A stretch of DNA of 64,000 nucleotides from Tengunoibacter tsumagoiensis (GTDB lineage: Bacteria > Chloroflexota > Ktedonobacteria > Ktedonobacterales > Ktedonobacteraceae): contig NZ_BIFR01000002.1 of NCBI RefSeq assembly GCF_003967535.1, positions 124,001 through 188,000 of the forward strand, given 5' to 3'. Positions within the stretch are counted from its first letter, which is position 1. Every line of letters begins with the position of its first letter. This document shows, in pieces, positions 9,790-17,364 of this stretch. Below the pieces are notes generated by a model that saw only the letters and a program-made list of their open reading frames with translations, made no database searches and was not told the DNA's origin. Made by a program: the position numbers and the translations under genes.

Positions 9790-9900
9790 CAATATAATAG
9801 GCCTTTCTGATAGGTAGTTCCTCTTTTGAAATAAAGGTTTCATATAGAGTAGTGAAACCCTTTCAGAAATGTCTCCTTTCAATATTCTATGAGGATCCTA

Positions 9901-9967
9901 CTATAAAATATAGTGCAGATTTCCTTTCTGATGCCAGGAAAAGGGAGATCTGCACTATATTTTATAG
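9901..9967. terminator. Perfect 20-bp inverted repeat, hairpin with 27-nt loop
   Basis: Arms 9901-9920 and 9948-9967 are exact reverse complements (CTATAAAATATAGTGCAGAT and partner). It sits just after the NHLP-type gene in its reading direction and just before the hydrolase, so it may end transcription of the former. Its AT-rich ends would also suit a small mobile-element scar. Confidence 0.5.
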
Positions 9968-9998
9968 AAGAAGAGCTTCGATATCTGACTTATAGAGA

Positions 9999-10205
9999 CT
10001 AGTAAGAAGGTAAGCGATCCAGGAGAATTTGGCTCAGCTCATAAATATCTTGTGCCTGACTATGCTCAAATATTTTTTTTTCCTCATCTGTCAATTGAAA
10101 ACCATGTTCTTGAATAGCTTGCAGAGGCTCTACTAAAAGTTTACGGGCAAATTGATCATCAAGTGTTGCCAGACCCATAATCTCATTAATGATTTTCCAG
10201 GACAC
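9999..10205 (-). CDS. NHLP-clan (Os1348-like) RiPP leader-like peptide, 68 aa
   Basis: The product begins with SWKIINEIMGLATLDDQFA and continues with KLLVEPLQAIQEHGFQLTDEE, the pattern of nitrile-hydratase-like leader peptides, where a catalytic-subunit-derived helix serves as a RiPP leader. It ends shortly after (LLDRLPSY) with no Gly-Gly site and no Cys/Ser-rich core. Start is GTG at 10205, chosen because AAAGGA lies 9 nt upstream; the frame extends to a TTG at 10232 without a better site. No modification enzyme or peptidase-transporter is adjacent. The family call is from memory of the pattern; the role is unknown. Confidence 0.6.
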   Translation of the reverse strand: MSWKIINEIMGLATLDDQFARKLLVEPLQAIQEHGFQLTDEEKKIFEHSQAQDIYELSQILLDRLPSY

Positions 10206-10265
10206 TAGATATGTTCCTTTCATCAAAGGCAAACATTGCTTCTCTACTATATTTCTTTGCTGTTC

Positions 10266-10318
10266 GCAGTGGGTTTGCAGCCTCTTAATGCAGATGAAGT
10301 GGACTGCAAACCCACTGC
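10266..10318. promoter_or_regulatory. Perfect 15-bp inverted repeat hairpin
   Basis: Arms 10266-10280 (GCAGTGGGTTTGCAG) and 10304-10318 are exact complements with a 23-nt loop. It lies between two divergent small genes, upstream of both, so an attenuator or shared operator is possible. No U-run follows. Confidence 0.45.
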
Positions 10319-10417
10319 TAACTCAAGCATTGTAAGCTAAAGGCAGAAAGATAAGCACATGGCCCGGTATTTCCTGGGAAGAAGAACCTGTTAGTTTGAT
10401 AAAACAAGGAGAAGTTC

Positions 10418-10603
10418 ATGTTTACTTTTACTCAGACCTTTTTGCATCTATCATCTTTTCAATTCAATCGCTATGCACGTCTGGTCTTGATTGTGCTGCT
10501 CATTGCCCTGGCTATCCTCCTGTTCTGGATGCTGTCTCATCCCCAGATCAATACATTGGCCGCTCTGCATGTTCCAAATGACGAGGGTGGCCCCTGGAGT
10601 TAA
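10418..10603 (+). CDS. Small single-span membrane peptide, 61 aa
   Basis: A strong ribosome site (AAGGAG 7 nt before the ATG) supports this short gene. Residues 1-21 are polar with aromatics, 22-39 form one hydrophobic span (LVLIVLLIALAILLFWML), and the tail ends PNDEGGPWS. No family is recognised. It could be a small membrane regulator or toxin-like peptide. Confidence 0.5.
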   Translation: MFTFTQTFLHLSSFQFNRYARLVLIVLLIALAILLFWMLSHPQINTLAALHVPNDEGGPWS

Positions 10604-10736
10604 GCTACTCTCTCGCTGGTAGAACTAACAGCAGTGTAAGAAGATACATGTGAACCATCTCTTAATGGTTGAGTTTTCTTTAACTATTTTTGATGTATGG
10701 AAATGGAAAATCTTACAGATATGAATAGAAACGATG

Positions 10737-12200
10737 TTACTGTTGATTGCAATAAGTCTCTAATGCTGTTTGCACTTTTCTTCCAAGCCATTCGATAGTC
10801 TGTTGATGATGAATTGAGCGGCTATAGATCCAGCGCAACGTGAGTCTTCCATCGAGAATATAGCCTTTGCATTCAAGCGCATGATTACGGATTGCCAGTG
10901 GATACGTCAGGGCCTGAATAGGGAGTGGACGAAAAAATGATTGTTCATCCGTCAGCTGATCGAGGAAACCCATATAGTTAAAGGTGAGATCTGCATGTGG
11001 AAGAGCACGTAGTTCTGCTGGGACAGGCGATCTATCACCGGGCCGTTTCAGCCAGTCTAATGTCCGGCCTTTATTAGGCGCTTCTTCAAGTTGTTGTTGT
11101 ACCAGGGGAAGGATCTCCGCAAAGCTCTTTTGATGACCAGTATCAATAATGAGATGTCTTGCATGGGCAAGGAAGCCAACTGTTCGGGTCAGATCTACCT
11201 CTTTGAAAAGAGTCTGCCGTCCAAGGTCCTGCACATACAGATAGAAGGCCGTTGTCTCTGTCCAGGCTGTACCTACCTGGACAAGCGCTGTAATGAGGAG
11301 CTCTAAGATCGTCGCTTGCTGATTGAGGGAAAGCAATGTCTGCGTTGTGGCTGCCGATAAGCAGATCTCAACCTCCTCATTTGAGGCAAACGTTCCATAG
11401 GCTCTGATGGATGATTCTGGATCAATAGTAACTCCTTCTGGATGATCCAGTGGGATAGGTTTTAGTTTCTGCCAGGGACGCCTGAGCCAGTAGTGCTGAA
11501 GCTCTTGTTGGCCAGTTGCGGAACGGATGTATGCCAGGATCTGTTGTGTAATCTCTTTAAAGGCTGTGGTTCGAGCAGGGAGCGCTGGCTCCTGCCCCTG
11601 GGAAAGTTGTTGGTAGACTGTCTGAAAATCCTGAAAGAGAATCTGATTTGAGAAACCATCGGTCAGAAAATGATTGATGATCCATACGAGCCTTGCGGAA
11701 TGGCCCAGGTCAATGTAGGCAACTGAGAACAGTGCGGTTGCATAGCTGTTAATGCGCCGCTCGTGCTCCTGTACCAGCGCTTCTATGGTTGCTTGCTGTT
11801 GCTCAACGGGAACTTCCTTCAAGGAGATCTGTGTAAATGGCGGTTGTGCCTGCTTTAAAATAGTCTGACTCCACTCCCCACCTCGCTGCTGAAGGCGTGT
11901 ACGTAAGACATCGTGATACTGCATCAGATAGGCTATCGTTCGCTCAAGGAGGGCCGGGTTCAAAGGCATGAGCGGTTCCAGAAAAAAAACCATGTTCCAA
12001 TAGCTGGGGTGTTCGCCTGTACTCTCTTCAATGAGCCAACATTGACCACTACTAAAAGGAAGGTCGCCAGTGCGGACCTGTTCTTCATCGATAGCTACTG
12101 TCTTTACCTCTTTCTTTAAAAGCTGGAGCCTTTGAAGAAAGAGGATACGCTGTTCACTCGAAAGCTCTGCAATTCTTCTGTGCAGGGTAGTATCTTCCAT
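10737..12200 (-). CDS. Stand-alone NRPS epimerisation/condensation-like domain
   Basis: This 487-residue protein is one condensation-superfamily domain. The core motif reads INHFLTDGFS, that is HHxxxDG with the first His changed to Asn and the second, catalytic His kept. Late motifs are of the epimerisation type: TVGFLAHARH near the TVGWFTS position, and LTFNYMGFLDQL near the FNYLGQFD position. No adenylation or carrier domain is attached, so it would act in trans. It is divergent from the cluster regulator across a 700-bp AT-rich gap. One possibility is trans epimerisation of a T-bound residue; a structural or inactive role is also possible. Confidence 0.75.
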   Translation of the reverse strand: MEDTTLHRRIAELSSEQRILFLQRLQLLKKEVKTVAIDEEQVRTGDLPFSSGQCWLIEESTGEHPSYWNMVFFLEPLMPLNPALLERTIAYLMQYHDVLRTRLQQRGGEWSQTILKQAQPPFTQISLKEVPVEQQQATIEALVQEHERRINSYATALFSVAYIDLGHSARLVWIINHFLTDGFSNQILFQDFQTVYQQLSQGQEPALPARTTAFKEITQQILAYIRSATGQQELQHYWLRRPWQKLKPIPLDHPEGVTIDPESSIRAYGTFASNEEVEICLSAATTQTLLSLNQQATILELLITALVQVGTAWTETTAFYLYVQDLGRQTLFKEVDLTRTVGFLAHARHLIIDTGHQKSFAEILPLVQQQLEEAPNKGRTLDWLKRPGDRSPVPAELRALPHADLTFNYMGFLDQLTDEQSFFRPLPIQALTYPLAIRNHALECKGYILDGRLTLRWIYSRSIHHQQTIEWLGRKVQTALETYCNQQ

Positions 12201-12896
12201 TCTATTCCCCTCATATATTATTATTATCTATAATTTGTACAATGATAGATAGTATCTTATTTATAAATCATATGGCAAAATATGTGTAGTGTAATAATGA
12301 GTATATTTGAAGTAGAATAGGAAGGATATTTTTCTCTAAAAAAGGGGTATAGGGAGGATATATTGGGGTGAAGAGTTTTAGAACAGGATAGGCTGATGAA
12401 GAAGGCATTTTTTCCCTTTGTGGATGGGGAGATGCTTATCGCATGGATGATGAAGTGCAGTAGCTATTTCTTTTGATAGTGGATAAGATACTGATCTTGA
12501 AGTAATGATTCATGAAAAGAAAATATAATAGGTATTTATGGATTTGATCATGAAGTTCCCATCTTTCTATAAGGAGTTTTTAAGTATTTATAATTCTTTT
12601 TATCGTTGATATTTGTGTTTTATGGTATTTTATTTTTTTACTCCTTTTTATTATGGAAAAGAAATTTCAATCATTGAAAATGTATGAAATAAGACTTGAC
12701 TTATATGGATTAATTATCCATAATATAATTTAGATTATAGCTTTGAAGATCTTTGTGCTGAAGTGGATAGGGTGGTATCAGTTACTACGCAGCGCTTCAT
12801 GACTACCTCGAATCTTGATGAAGCAAAGAGAGAAAGATCAACTGGAATGCTGTGTTTTCTCTGAACAATCTATTGGCAATTGTTGAAGGAGTCCTA
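12201..12896. other. Long AT-rich divergent intergenic region
   Basis: Nearly 700 bp separate the stand-alone E/C-like gene and the SARP regulator. It is clearly richer in A+T than its neighbours and has no convincing gene. It holds the promoter and palindrome at 12696-12724 and, presumably, a minus-strand promoter that I could not pin down. Confidence 0.55.
12696..12724 (+). promoter_or_regulatory. Promoter with palindromic operator in the spacer
   Basis: TTGACT (12696-12701) and CATAAT (12719-12724) are 17 bp apart. The inverted repeat TATGGAT-taatt-ATCCATA (12704-12722) fills the spacer and touches the -10. A dimeric regulator bound here would control polymerase directly. It reads toward the SARP gene at 12897. 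Confidence 0.5.
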
Positions 12897-15800
12897 ATGA
12901 GTATCTCCCATTCTACAAGAAAAGTTAGCCAGCCAGCTTTGCCCCCTCAATTTTTATCTCGCCCTCGCTTACTTCAACTGCTTATGACTACAATTCATAG
13001 TTCCTCTCCTACTGAGAACTATAAGTTGTTTTTGATATGTGCGCCAGCCGGGTATGGAAAGACAACTCTGTTAGTCGATTATGCACAGCAGACAGCTATT
13101 CCTTGTTGCTGGATGCTTTTCGATCAGTCCGATGCCGATCTTGTCACTTTTATTGAGTGCCTCTTCCTGAGTCTGCGTCAGCGTTTTCCTCACTTTGGGC
13201 GCGATCTGAATATGCAATTCATCAGTAGCCTTATCCCAGATGCCGCTCACCCCATTCGTGAGCAGGTATTGGATCAATTTGTAGATGCTTTTGCCGCCGC
13301 CCTGGAGAATGATATTCTAGAACCCTTTGTTCTTTTCTTGTGCAATTATCATGAAATTAACGATTCCAAGTTCATTACGTATTGCATGAATCGTCTTTTA
13401 AAGTATCTCCCTTCACATTGTACAATTGTAATTGAGAGTCGCGCTGTCCCCGCGCTTGATCTTGTGCCTCTTCTTGCTCTCCATCAGTTGTATGGTCTGG
13501 GTATCAATGATCTACGTTTTAGTGCTCAGGAGATTCGTGAGTTCAGTCGTCTTCAACCGAATGAACTTTTGTCCGATCAAGAGCTTGAAGATCTGACCGG
13601 CTCGTTTGATGGATGGATTGCCGGAATTTTGCTGGGAACCAGAGTTGGAAATATGCGTTTTCTCTCTTCTTCCTCTGCCCACCTGCGACCACAGCCATGG
13701 AGTATGCCGGGCTTACAAATGAATCAGCAGACGCTCTTTGCTTATCTCGTCAATGAAGTCTTTCATAAAGAGCCGGAATTATATCAGTTTCTGAAAACAG
13801 CCTCATTTCTTCAGCAGATGAATGCTTCATTTTGTAATGAGTTATTCGATATGGTGGATGCAGGAGCACGTCTTACCATGTTAGAACGACAGGGCTTATT
13901 TATTACAAAAATTGACGATGGAGCGATGGCGACCTATATCTGTCATCCGATCTTACGTGAGCTCCTGTATGAAGAGGCCTGTCGAGAAGATCAAGCTACT
14001 GTGGCCAGCCTGCATCGGCAAGCGTCGCAACTGTATTATCGATGGCATAATTATGCTGCGGCGATCGAGCATGCTCTGGCGGCACATGAAGATATGGAAG
14101 CTGCACAGATCATTGGTGAGGTTGCGCAACGAATGGTCTCACAAGGGCATTTAGATACCTTAGCCGGTTGGATTGACCGCCTGAAAGAAGAGGTCTTTGC
14201 ACAGTCTCCCCAGTTACTTCTTGCCCGCGCCAATATTTATTTAACTATGTATGAGCCAATCAAGGCTCTTCCATTGTTGACAAAGGCTTATAACCTTGTT
14301 AATCAGGGGGAAGTAATAAAAGAAGCGGCTCCGACCCTTCAATCGGAGATTCTTATCGCACACAGTACGGCGGTCTTTTATGCCGGGGATTATGCGCAGT
14401 CACAGCAATTCTGTCATCAAGCATTGGCTCTGTTATCTGTCGATGTCCGTGAACTTCGAGCGCTTATCTACCACCGTTTAGGGGTTTGTGCAAGCGTTAT
14501 GGGGGATTGCAATACAGGCATTATGCAGATGCAGCAGGCTCTTCAGCTCTGGGGGCCTCATACTGAAGGTCGGCAGATTGCAAATCTTCATGGAAATCTC
14601 GCGAATACGTATATGATGGTTGGAAATTACATCCTGTCTGAACATCATCGCGCTCGTGCGATTGCATTGCATGAGCGATCGGGAAATGTATGGGGGAAGG
14701 TCAATAATCTCATCTGGATGGCGATGTTGAAGCGCAATAAAGGTTCGTTTCTTGAGGCTGAACAGATGTTGGAGGAGATTCTCGCGCTCGCTCGTTCCTC
14801 GCATTTTAAAAGTGGTGAAGCATACGCGTTGCTCAATCTTGGTGAAACTTATCTGGATCAGGATCTATTAGAAAAGGCTCTTGTGGTAACGGAAGATGGT
14901 TTAGCCCTTGCTCGTCAATTGGAAGATAGTTACCTGACCAATCATATTCTCTCGGTCCTGGCTATGATTTATAGCCTTTTAGGTGATACTGCGACCGCTC
15001 TCTTATTAGTGAACCAGATCGCGATGAAGTCAGAGCTTCAACAAGGCTACGAATATTCGCTGCGTGAAGTGACACGAGGGACTCTCCTTCTCCTCAATAG
15101 GCAATATAGTGAGGCCCTTCACTGTTTTTCGCAGGTTGAGGTCTCTTTAAATACTGCTGCACTGAAACGGTTGTATCTCCGCGCTCTTTTGCGGTTGGCT
15201 GTCTGTCATATGCATCTGGATCATCCAGTGGAGGCAGCTCTCTATCTAGAGAAGGCGCAGGCTCAGGATCTGGCGGGGAATCATGAGCCATTGGTAACGA
15301 TTGAGGTGCGTCGTTTTCCTCTGTTACGGCAGCTTATCTCTCAACATCCGCAGCGCTCTCACTTTGCCTCCTGGTTGGCAGATCCTCCCGTGGCCGTTGA
15401 AGTCTATGCCGAAGCAGGTGTTGTCCCTTCCCATAAGGATGTCTCTCTCTCTTCCATCCCCTCTCTTCCATCTTCCGCCGAGGCCGCGATCCCTGAGGTT
15501 GAAACTGCAGAAGAATGGAAAGTGCGCATTTTTGGCTTTGGTGAACCATCAGTCACCATTCACGGTGCGCCCGTGAATCGCTGGCGGATGGCTCGCTCAA
15601 TGGAGCTCTATTTTTTTCTTCTGGATCACAATCGTCCAGTTCATAAAGAGCGTATTATTGCTGCACTCTGGCCCGATGAGAATGATCATGATCAGACCCT
15701 CCGTTCAACGGTCTATTACTTGCGTAAAGCCATTGGCGAAACGTGTATTCCCTATCAAGGTGGAGCGTATAGCTTAGATCTGGCGGCATTATACGGCGAT

Positions 15801-16256
15801 AAGATCTGGTACGATGTGCAAATCTTCTCTGAGTTCTATGCCAGGGCTAAGGCTGCTCTTGCTGATGAGAAGACGGAGAGCGCCAAAAAGCTTTTACAGG
15901 AGACGATAGATCTGTATCGTGGTGATTATGCTCAGTCGTTTTACAGTGATTGGTGTTCTCTCCGCCGCGATGAGCTGCGGACGACCTATCTGGATGCTCG
16001 CCGCGAACTGGCCTTGCTCTTCTGGCGCGATAAGCAGTTGGAAGAATGTATTGTGCAGTGGCAGTATCTGTTAGCTATGGATAATTGTCGAGAGGATGCC
16101 CATTATGGGCTGATGCGTGCGTATATGAGTCAGGGGAAGCGTGGTCTGGCCTTACGCCAGTATCAACGGTGTGTGGATCTCTTACAGGAAGAATTGGGGG
16201 TCCCTCCCAGTGCTTCCATTCAGAAGCTCTACCAACGCCTGTTAGGGAATGTTTGA
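12897..16256 (+). CDS. MalT-type ATPase/TPR regulator with C-terminal SARP (BTAD) domain
   Basis: Residues ~20-300 form a STAND/MalT-like ATPase with Walker A APAGYGKT at 49-56. A winged-helix and about 450 residues of TPR-like helices follow. The last ~250 residues are a SARP module: an OmpR-type winged helix (VRIFGFGEPSVTIHG, then ALWPDENDHDQTLRSTVYYLRK) and the BTAD bundle. Such proteins activate nearby secondary-metabolite operons in response to a ligand or partner. Start is the ATG at 12897 with GAAGGAG 5 nt upstream; the frame also extends to a GTG at 12852 without a site. It is the likely pathway-specific activator of the downstream NRPS genes. Confidence 0.85.
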   Translation: MSISHSTRKVSQPALPPQFLSRPRLLQLLMTTIHSSSPTENYKLFLICAPAGYGKTTLLVDYAQQTAIPCCWMLFDQSDADLVTFIECLFLSLRQRFPHFGRDLNMQFISSLIPDAAHPIREQVLDQFVDAFAAALENDILEPFVLFLCNYHEINDSKFITYCMNRLLKYLPSHCTIVIESRAVPALDLVPLLALHQLYGLGINDLRFSAQEIREFSRLQPNELLSDQELEDLTGSFDGWIAGILLGTRVGNMRFLSSSSAHLRPQPWSMPGLQMNQQTLFAYLVNEVFHKEPELYQFLKTASFLQQMNASFCNELFDMVDAGARLTMLERQGLFITKIDDGAMATYICHPILRELLYEEACREDQATVASLHRQASQLYYRWHNYAAAIEHALAAHEDMEAAQIIGEVAQRMVSQGHLDTLAGWIDRLKEEVFAQSPQLLLARANIYLTMYEPIKALPLLTKAYNLVNQGEVIKEAAPTLQSEILIAHSTAVFYAGDYAQSQQFCHQALALLSVDVRELRALIYHRLGVCASVMGDCNTGIMQMQQALQLWGPHTEGRQIANLHGNLANTYMMVGNYILSEHHRARAIALHERSGNVWGKVNNLIWMAMLKRNKGSFLEAEQMLEEILALARSSHFKSGEAYALLNLGETYLDQDLLEKALVVTEDGLALARQLEDSYLTNHILSVLAMIYSLLGDTATALLLVNQIAMKSELQQGYEYSLREVTRGTLLLLNRQYSEALHCFSQVEVSLNTAALKRLYLRALLRLAVCHMHLDHPVEAALYLEKAQAQDLAGNHEPLVTIEVRRFPLLRQLISQHPQRSHFASWLADPPVAVEVYAEAGVVPSHKDVSLSSIPSLPSSAEAAIPEVETAEEWKVRIFGFGEPSVTIHGAPVNRWRMARSMELYFFLLDHNRPVHKERIIAALWPDENDHDQTLRSTVYYLRKAIGETCIPYQGGAYSLDLAALYGDKIWYDVQIFSEFYARAKAALADEKTESAKKLLQETIDLYRGDYAQSFYSDWCSLRRDELRTTYLDARRELALLFWRDKQLEECIVQWQYLLAMDNCREDAHYGLMRAYMSQGKRGLALRQYQRCVDLLQEELGVPPSASIQKLYQRLLGNV

Positions 16257-16367
16257 TCTCTCTGGGGCTCTTTGCTCTCTTGTGTTGAGATAAACCTGTG
16301 CTGGCCGGGTCGGGTCATCAGATGCCATCTTGTTTGCATATCTGCGAACATCCTGCGAACCTCACTG

Positions 16368-16405
16368 CTCTATGCTACAGCTATGTATCTTGCTTTAGCA
16401 TAGAG
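16368..16405. promoter_or_regulatory. Perfect 10-bp inverted repeat upstream of the NusG-like gene
   Basis: CTCTATGCTA (16368-16377) and TAGCATAGAG (16396-16405) are exact complements with an 18-nt loop, about 70 nt before the NusG-like start. No U-run follows, so an operator or leader-RNA hairpin is likelier than a terminator. Confidence 0.4.
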
Positions 16406-16435
16406 AAGGTGGTGGAGTGGCTGAGGAAGGAGAAT

Positions 16436-16465
16436 ATGGATGATGCGAACAAGATGAAAGGATGA
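16436..16465 (+). CDS. Possible 9-residue leader peptide before the NusG-like gene
   Basis: ATG at 16436 follows a good AAGGAG site and encodes MDDANKMKG before TGA. The AAAGGA inside its last codons is the likely ribosome site of the next gene at 16473, so translation of one could influence the other. Confidence 0.3.
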   Translation: MDDANKMKG

Positions 16466-16472
16466 CTTCTCA

Positions 16473-16988
16473 ATGAATACTATAACGGCTATGCCCTCTC
16501 TCCATCTGCCCTGGTATGTGCTGCAATGCAAACCGCGTATGGAGGATTTTGCGGCCCATTCCTTGCGTAGTCTGATGGGACTTGTTGTCTATATTCCTAA
16601 GCGCAAGGTTCCCTCTAAAGGGCGTACCATTCCTCTGTTTCCAGGGTACGTCTTTATTCAGGCTGATTTGCAAATCATTTCACCGAGCTGTATTAATGCG
16701 ACGGCAGGTGTGGTCAGACTGGTCTCTTTTTCTGGGGAGCCAGCTATTCTTCCAACAGATGTGATGATGTCCCTTCAGGAAAAGGTGGCTCTGCTCGATG
16801 CTTCTGAGCCAGTGGTGCCTGGCTCTGTTGAGCCCCTACGTGATGATGTCTGGCGGGGATTAGAGAGCCTTGTGACCTCTTCGACTTCGCCAATGCATCG
16901 TGTGCAGATCTTCCTTCACTTGCTCGGTCGTCAGCAAGAGCTCCACCTTCAGCGCCAGAGACGAGAGCAGCTACTGAGGAAAGGATAA
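16473..16988 (+). CDS. Specialised NusG paralogue (RfaH/UpxY/LoaP type)
   Basis: The NGN domain is clear: WYVLQCKPRMEDFAAHSL, then YIPKRKVPSKGRTIPLFPGYVFIQADL. The C-terminal part (PVVPGSVEPLRDDVWRGLE onward) fits a diverged KOW domain. At 171 residues it matches specialised paralogues rather than housekeeping NusG. These bind RNA polymerase and suppress pausing and termination in selected long operons; LoaP does this in Bacillus polyketide clusters. It is placed directly before 16.4 kb of NRPS genes with a terminator-like hairpin between, which fits that role. Confidence 0.82.
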   Translation: MNTITAMPSLHLPWYVLQCKPRMEDFAAHSLRSLMGLVVYIPKRKVPSKGRTIPLFPGYVFIQADLQIISPSCINATAGVVRLVSFSGEPAILPTDVMMSLQEKVALLDASEPVVPGSVEPLRDDVWRGLESLVTSSTSPMHRVQIFLHLLGRQQELHLQRQRREQLLRKG

Positions 16989-17364
16989 GGTGGATGGGGT
17001 TCTGCTCTTGCTGAGCGGGGAGACTCATCCTTTTCACATGCGAAAAATACTCTCGTGTATGATATCCCACAAAAACGAAGCACCGTATACTATCAATAGC
17101 CTATCACTCAATAGACTATTCCTCTGTTTTTTGAGATCGGTTGCAAGCTATGAACGATCTGCTTTCTCGCTCTCATTGGAACGCTATGAGACGGGCGGAG
17201 CATGGCATGATTCCTGGAAAGTGCATTCTTGAGGTTCTAAAGGCTACCAGGCTCTAATAGTATGGCTTCTCACCATGTATGGCCCATTGTTTATGAGAGG
17301 GACAGTATTGTCCCTCTCTTTCTATTGCCAATTGCGCTGATTAGTTGAGGAAAAAGGATCATCT
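16989..17364 (+). promoter_or_regulatory. NRPS leader region with inverted repeats
   Basis: This 376-bp leader has no convincing gene. It holds a 9-of-10 inverted repeat, AATAGCCTAT (17095-17104) with ATAGACTATT (17111-17120), and the terminator-like hairpin at 17295-17323. The NRPS start at 17365 is preceded by TTGAGGAAAAAGGATC, a workable ribosome site. Confidence 0.5.
17295..17323 (+). terminator. Intrinsic-terminator-like hairpin in the NRPS leader (attenuator candidate)
   Basis: GAGAGGGACA (17295-17304), loop GTAT, and the exact complement TGTCCCTCTC (17309-17318) are followed by TTTCT. It lies 42 nt upstream of the NRPS start codon. Left unopposed it should reduce read-through, so it is a natural target for the NusG paralogue just upstream. 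Confidence 0.55.

Noticed and set aside
10396..10581. Alternative 61-codon frame overlapping the small membrane peptide
   Set aside because: The frame starting at 10418 has the ribosome site and a clean transmembrane span; this one is its shadow.
16990..17232. 80-codon plus-strand frame after the NusG paralogue
   Set aside because: GTG start close to the previous stop, protein-unlike composition and no family; it overlaps the structured leader.
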